DNA from: Bolinopsis microptera
Lineage: Eukaryota; Ctenophora; Tentaculata; Lobata; Bolinopsidae
NCBI RefSeq assembly: GCF_026151205.1
Contig: NC_087081.1
Coordinates: forward strand, 682,001 to 746,000
DNA: 64,000 nt
Direction: 5' to 3'
Shown: piece after piece, positions 36,626-64,000 of the stretch
Position numbering within the stretch: position 1 is the first letter of the stretch
Layout of the letters: the number at the start of each line of letters is the position of its first letter
Made by a program: the position numbers and the translations under genes
The notes under the pieces: model-generated
What the model saw: only the letters and a program-made list of their open reading frames with translations
The model's database searches: none
Told to the model about the DNA's origin: nothing

Positions 36626-36850
36626 GTATAGTACTGTTCTGTAAAAATTTGGGTATTACCATCGGCCAGCATTTAACTGACTGAAGCAAAGGAAAACAAA
36701 GTTTGTCAGAAACCATTTTGTAATTCACTGACCTTTTACTGTATCAGAAATCAAATTGAGGATATTATAGCACCTCGATCTAATTTAAATACGATACCTT
36801 ATCAATTAACGGGTGATACTCGTAAAATATCTGTTCCATATATTGGACCG

Positions 36851-37853
36851 TCGACGAGTCCAACTCGGCGCGCGTCCTGGTAGGTTGTAAACCTACAACT
36901 TATCAACTTTGCCTTGTCTTAGTCTAACTATTCGGGAGATTTTACTCCTTATCATCATTAACGATTTTCGCAGTACATGGGACAGTTATGGCTCCAAGTT
37001 ATGATTATGGAGTTTCATAGCCAATGGCCAAGCATCAAGCAGTCGGATCCAAATTTATCTACGATGTCAATCCTTCGCATCTCGCCGATCTGTGGTTGCG
37101 AAAAGATGCGCGGCGCGGCCCAGTAGTGCATAGCGCTACAAGATCCAAAATGTTGATGTTTATTTTACAGCCACAGTACAATGTACATAATAGTAGAGGC
37201 TCTTTATATATATAATATGTGTGATCTTGATCTTGCCGGGAGAATGAACGTTATTAAAGTATACGCTAGCACTATATAGTGATTAATTGACAATGTCAAT
37301 TCATCGCAGCTCGGCGAGGCCCAGTAGCGCGTTTCGCCGATTTAGCGAGTGTGGTTGCGAAAAGCATAATTGAGTGTGCGGCGCGGCCCAGTAACGCATT
37401 GCACTACAATATATTAATTGCAGACGATGTCAATTCATCGCAGCTCGGCGAGGCACGGCACAGTAGCGCATTTCGCCGATCTAGCGAGAGAAGCCTGATT
37501 GAGTGCGCGGCGCGGCACAGTAACGCATCGCGCTACAAGCAGAATTAAGCTTTTACCTTCGTGTTACTGATCATGGCTATGTCGTATGTGAATTACCTAG
37601 TTTGCTATTTTTTGCTCGATCGCTAGTACTATTACGTATGACGTATGTGCGAGAAGCTCAAAAACATAAAAGCGCTCATGCGCATTGCTGATTGCATTGG
37701 AAACACACATTGGAAACACTAAAATGGACCCATCGACCAGTCTAGTCTGATTATAAGTTCAAAGTTATATAAATTAGGGTTATATGTGATCACAACTCGA
37801 GTTGTAGGTTTATAACCTACCAAAACGCGCGCAGAGTTGGACTCATCGACGCG
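36851..37853. mobile_element. 1-kb element with 50-bp inverted ends
   Basis: GTCGACGAGTCCAACTCGGC ... GGTAGGTTGTAAACCTACAA at the left (36,851-36,900) is matched in inverse orientation at 37,800-37,853 with a few changes. It contains GC-rich tandem units (37,300-37,545) described separately. No transposase seen. Confidence 0.6.
37057..37545 (+). repeat. GC-rich CGGCCCAGTA repeat units
   Basis: At least three related units carrying GATGTCAAT, CGCCGATCT, GCGCGGCGCGGCCCAGTA and CGCTACAAG, unusually GC-rich for this DNA. An inverted copy lies at 38,877-38,972. The core CGGCCCAGTA also occurs at about 26,902 and 36,306. Family unknown. Confidence 0.6.
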
Positions 37854-38208
37854 CAACGCGGTCTTCAGTCTTATAAAAACAAATATTTTACGGGATGATG
37901 ATTAATCACTCTACACTCGACTTCACCTAACCATGTGCTTTCGCGCCACTTCGGGCGCGCGCTACTGCAAGCGCAAGGGCTCTGGATAGAGTAACACTCG
38001 ACTGTCACGTGACTTTTGCAACCCGTTCTCTACAGCTGGTCCTGAACGACTATTCGAAATCCTAACCCTTTAATCCGATCCCAACCCTTAACAAAAGCAT
38101 ATGCTGAAACCCTAACTGCTAACCCTAACGATAAATTATATAGACTAACTTCCTTATACTGTCATGCATATCACGTGATCGAGACACTTTTTCGACAATA
38201 TCTCGTCA

Positions 38209-38331
38209 TACTGATATCTGGATAATATCCGGTTGGAGATGGCGTTGACGCCGAAAATGTGCCCTTACTCCTAACTTCCTTGTTTCATTTGTCCTTGTCC
38301 CTTCCAACCGGATATTATCCAGATATCAGTA
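38209..38331. mobile_element. 119-bp mariner-like MITE
   Basis: Perfect inverted ends CTGATATCTGGATAATATCC (continuing GGTTGGA), flanked by TA on both sides (38,209-38,210 and 38,330-38,331), the target of Tc1/mariner elements. No ORF. Confidence 0.75.
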
Positions 38332-38404
38332 TTTCAATCATGAGACTAATAAACAGCGAACTACTCCGTTATTTGAAATATCTCGTCAGGGGAACATTTT
38401 AACA

Positions 38405-38527
38405 CTGTACTATGTCATGGGGGTGATTCGGCATCAGCGTTCGAAAATAACTGTAAATAACGACGGTTTCAACTGTCAGGGGCCATTTTAGAACAATCTC
38501 GAAGATCGACTGTACACTGTAGTGATT
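38405..38527 (-). repeat. dispersed repeat family, inverted copy
   Basis: Reverse complement of the family at 9,438-9,546: contains the complement of GCTAAATCACT, GTCGATCTTCGAGAT and CGCTGATGCCGAATCAC. Confidence 0.7.
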
Positions 38528-39768
38528 TAGCACGCTCGTATTTTACGAGGTAGCGCGCGCCGTTTTCTTCTCGATTAAGCATTATTATGCCAGAGGCAAG
38601 TGCTACGAAGTAGCGCGCGCCGGGTAGTCCATTAACAATGGACAATATTCATAAAATAGTTGATGAAAAGACGAATAATAGAAGAAGGAAAGCGACCGAT
38701 AGGGATAAATATAATCAAGTTGAAATAAAGAATATCAATAATGTTCAAATTCAATATCATTATCAAGATACACTGGAGTCCCTGTATATCCATCAGCACT
38801 AACACTAACAGTTCCACAAAAAATAACGTTGAAATATTTATTCCAGGCAGAGAAGTGTAAAACCGAGTTATTACTTGTAGGGCTATGCACTACTGGGCTG
38901 CGCCGCGCATCTTCTCGCAACCACATGTATGCCATATGCAGATCGGCGAGATGCGAAGGATTGACATCGTGAATCAAAGTTATTACGTAAACCTTGTGAC
39001 TGAGATTTCTACTAACTTTTTTAATTTAAAGCACAAATATTCGAAATATTTAAAAGAAAAGTCACAAACGTATAACTTCACTGAGATACTCGAATTGACA
39101 ATAAGGTCTGGGCAATATTTTAACTCGATTCCAACCAGATTCAAACACTTCAACTCGACATTAAAATCAAATCAGATTCCTAATACTTCAACCATTAAAA
39201 TTAAATCTAAAAGCATAAATACATAAAGTCAAAGCCGGCTTCGACAAAAAATTAAATCTGCAATCTTCATGTGAATCACTCACTAAAAGTAAATTGTAAA
39301 TTGAAGTGTCACATATCACTAGCAACAATATCAAATTTACGTTTAAATATCGGAATTTATCAATAAATCTTTAAATTGTAATTACAATGCTCTCAATTCC
39401 AGAATGTACCTCGATTAAAACTGGTCTGCAACTGAAAATACAAATTAAGTCATTTAAATAATCTAGATCTACAATATTATAACTTTGTGCTGCATCGTGG
39501 CAAATGGTAAATTTGACGTTCACGAATAAATTACGAAAACATTAAAGAGGCAAAGAATTGAGAATCGACGAATAAATAAACGCTTTAATCGTAGAACTTT
39601 TAAACAATATCTGAATACAGACTCAACAATCATTTGAAGAGTCTCTGGAAATATTTCAATTCTCTAGTCCCAATAACGCGGTCATAGTCCCAAATAACAA
39701 TTTACACATCCAGAGAAGAGGATTAATTACCCTAATTGTCCAATTAATTAATTGGCTAATTTTGCTAC
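38528..39768. other. no gene seen; likely neurobeachin 3' flank
   Basis: Includes the inverted GC-rich repeat copy at 38,877-38,972. The part next to 39,769 should be the neurobeachin 3' UTR (minus). No other exon recognised. Confidence 0.45.
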
Positions 39769-62391
<22,623 letters not shown>

Positions 62392-62688
62392 CTGGGGACA
62401 CAGTTTGAGGTCTTATGTAATTTATAAATCAAAGAGATAGTGAAATTTGTGTTTTAATTGTATATTATACATTATATAATATTATGTTAAATTGAAATTT
62501 AAGACTCATTCGAATTATACATTATTAATGACCTGTAGCATTGATTGAAACTGAAACGGCTCAAAGTATAATACCGTTAAACACAACAATTTCAATAGAA
62601 TAATAACTGATTTAATTAAGCGATTAACCATTCAACTTCAAGGGACAGCCAGTCTGATTCTTATATTTTACTATTTTAAACATTCCAG
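62392..62688. other. junction between opposed neurobeachin fragments
   Basis: About 297 bp of AT-rich sequence with no exon seen on either strand. To the left is the minus-strand exon for the ADNLVVECGG region; to the right the plus-strand ConA-like exon. The break, real or technical, must lie here or nearby. Confidence 0.7.
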
Positions 62689-63781
62689 CCGTTTGACAAG
62701 TGTTACATTGGGTCAAGTCCCAGAACGACGGTAGAGAGCTCTTTCTGTGGCCAGATGTCCAGTATCTCGTTATTTGGGGACTGTCTTCCTAACACCACCA
62801 TCTCCGCTCTGTACAGACTTGGGGCTGACTACAAGGTGAGTCATCATGACGTTACGTGGTGTGTGACGTCATGACACGTGGTGTGTGACGTCATGACACG
62901 TGGTGTGTGACATCATGACGTTACGTGGTGTGTGACGTCATGACGTTACGTGGTGTGTGACGTCATGACACGTGGTGTGTGACGTCATGACGTTACGTGG
63001 TGTGTGACGTCATGACACGTGGTGTGTGACGTCATGACACGTGGTGTGTGACGTCATGACACGTGGTGTGTGACGTCATGACGTTACGTGGTGTGTGTGA
63101 CGTCATGACACGTGGTGTGTGACATGATGTTACGTGGTGTGTGAAATCTTGGCACGAAACGTGTAGCGTCAAATCATTTACTTAGTAGTGGGAGGTGTCT
63201 CCTTGTGTGTGCTTTTAGTAAGTTCAATGTCATGCGACACGATGTTAACCAATCCCACCTCAGCACGCGTTCCAATACCGTAACGAGCACGATGTTAACC
63301 AATCCCACCTCAGCACGCGTTCCAATACCGTAACGAGCACGATGTGCCGATACCCGCAGCCGACCAGAACATCATCTACAGTGGGAAACTGGCTAACTCC
63401 CTGATCTTCAGTTATAATCCTAAAGCTTGTAACGGACAGCTTTGTTTTGAGGTTCGTTTCTATTGTGTAGTAACTAGTAGCTTTAGTAGTCCGAGAAATT
63501 ACATAACTGGGTTAGCTAAACAATTAGAAGCTCAAAACCTGACATCCAGTTGTATAAAAACCCTCTATTCAGTTATTAAAAACCCCTCTGTTCAGTTATT
63601 AAAAATCTCTCTGTTCAGGTTTCACAAAACCCTCTTTACGACTCCTTTGTGAACAGTTCCCACGCCATACTGCTGGAAGGCGTAGAAACAGTTGCTACCC
63701 GGAATGTTCAAAGCACCCTACATTCCTTAGGAGGAATCCAAGTCCTCCTCCCTCTCTTCCATCAACTCACATCTTGCGAAG
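62689..63781 (+). CDS. neurobeachin ConA-like/ARM-region exons (partial)
   Basis: Three exons in consistent phase: 62689-62835, 63314-63451 and 63619-63781, continuing beyond the window. They encode FDKCYIGSSP, SSFCGQMSSISLFGD, LYRLGADYK; then ADQNIIYSGKLANSLIFSYN; then HAILLEGVETVATRNV and STLHSLGGIQVLLPLF. In NBEA/LRBA these blocks lie in this order at the end of the ConA-like (LamG) domain and the start of the armadillo-like region, several hundred residues before the first block of the minus-strand fragment. No exon for earlier parts is seen to the left, where the opposite-strand fragment begins. Either the inverted middle of the same gene or a second, 5'-truncated neurobeachin paralogue. 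Each of the three exons has duplicated sequence at a splice site. Confidence 0.9.
62836..63140. repeat. TGACGTCA-rich array starting at a 5' splice site
   Basis: About 12 units of GTGTGTGACGTCATGACACG(TG) or the GACGTTACGTG variant. The first unit is the intron start itself (GTGAGTCATCATGACGTTAC). Two more units appear in the next intron (63,853-63,893). Confidence 0.93.
63226..63326 (+). repeat. 50-bp duplication of a 3' splice site and exon start
   Basis: ACGATGTTAACCAATCCCAC plus CTCAG/CACGCGTTCC plus AATACCGTAACGAGC is present twice, so two acceptors (after 63,263 and after 63,313) precede the same exon start. Use of the first would shift the frame (50 nt), so 63,314 is taken as the start. 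Confidence 0.9.
63560..63618 (+). repeat. triplicated 3' splice site (26-bp unit)
   Basis: CTCTRTTCAG followed by TTATTAAAAAYCYCT occurs as three units ending in ATTCAG, GTTCAG and GTTCAG, the last being the acceptor used before exon 63619-63781. Confidence 0.85.
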
Positions 63782-64000
63782 GTATTTGTAATTAATTTGC
63801 TAATTTGTACTTTGTTAATTTAGTAATCTGTAAATTGCAATGTCATGTTGAACGTGGTGTGTGACGTCATGACACGTGGTGTGTGACGTCATGTTGAAGA
63901 GCAAAAGTTCATTTTATTGTGCACTAATTTAATTTGCTAATTTGTACTTACTACTTAGTTAATTTTTAGTAATCTGTAAGTTGCAATGTCATGTTGAAGT

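Overview
Eukaryotic, animal nuclear DNA: AT-rich, intron-rich genes with GT-AG splice sites, standard genetic code, and very many micro- and minisatellites and small DNA-transposon remnants. The recognisable genes (a Fe65/APBB-type PTB protein, a Ly6/uPAR protein, FAM161, neurobeachin, beta-tubulin, an F-box protein) point to a metazoan, probably an invertebrate; the lineage cannot be fixed from the window alone.

Layout. 1-6.0 kb: no recognisable gene; simple repeats. 6.0-8.4 kb: LINE tail, then a five-exon APBB/Fe65-like gene (+). 8.5-11.5 kb: repeats, including a 476-bp foldback element with a 7-bp target duplication. 11.6-16.5 kb: a duplicated 5' module placed upstream of two different small surface-protein genes (a three-finger Ly6 protein and a Thr-rich mucin-like peptide). 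16.9-18.5 kb: CA repeat, a PIF/Harbinger-like MITE and a 732-bp near-perfect palindrome flanked by TTAA. 18.6-25.4 kb: a 30/32-bp minisatellite that holds a 3.4-kb element with terminal inverted repeats (itself filled with purine-rich GGAGGA sequence, a second nested element and a LINE-like island) and two identical copies of a LINE reverse-transcriptase tail. 26.3-34.8 kb: a complete 12-exon FAM161 gene (-), a centriole/cilium protein. 34.8-39.7 kb: repeats, hairpins, a mariner-like MITE and a GC-rich repeat family. 39.8-62.4 kb: the C-terminal part of a neurobeachin (NBEA/LRBA) gene (-), 26 phase-consistent exons ending in PH, BEACH and WD40 domains, with a complete beta-tubulin gene (+) and a small F-box gene (+) nested in its introns. 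62.7-63.8 kb: three neurobeachin exons from the upstream ConA-like part of the protein, but on the + strand, running off the window.

Two things stand out. First, neurobeachin is broken head-to-head at 62,392-62,688: the exon for the ConA-like region (+) lies next to the exon that should lie several hundred codons downstream (-). One inversion, or one assembly error, would explain it; two paralogues are an alternative. Second, about half of the visible neurobeachin introns carry tandem repeats that abut a splice site, and several arrays are made of copies of the exon-intron junction itself: about 23 copies of one 5' splice site with the exon end, about 26 extra copies of one 3' splice site with the exon start, and several two- or three-copy cases. 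The same happens once in FAM161. This looks like repeated tandem duplication across splice junctions as a route of intron growth.

The genes share no pathway. FAM161 and beta-tubulin are both microtubule/centriole-linked and neurobeachin acts in membrane traffic, but their proximity may be chance.
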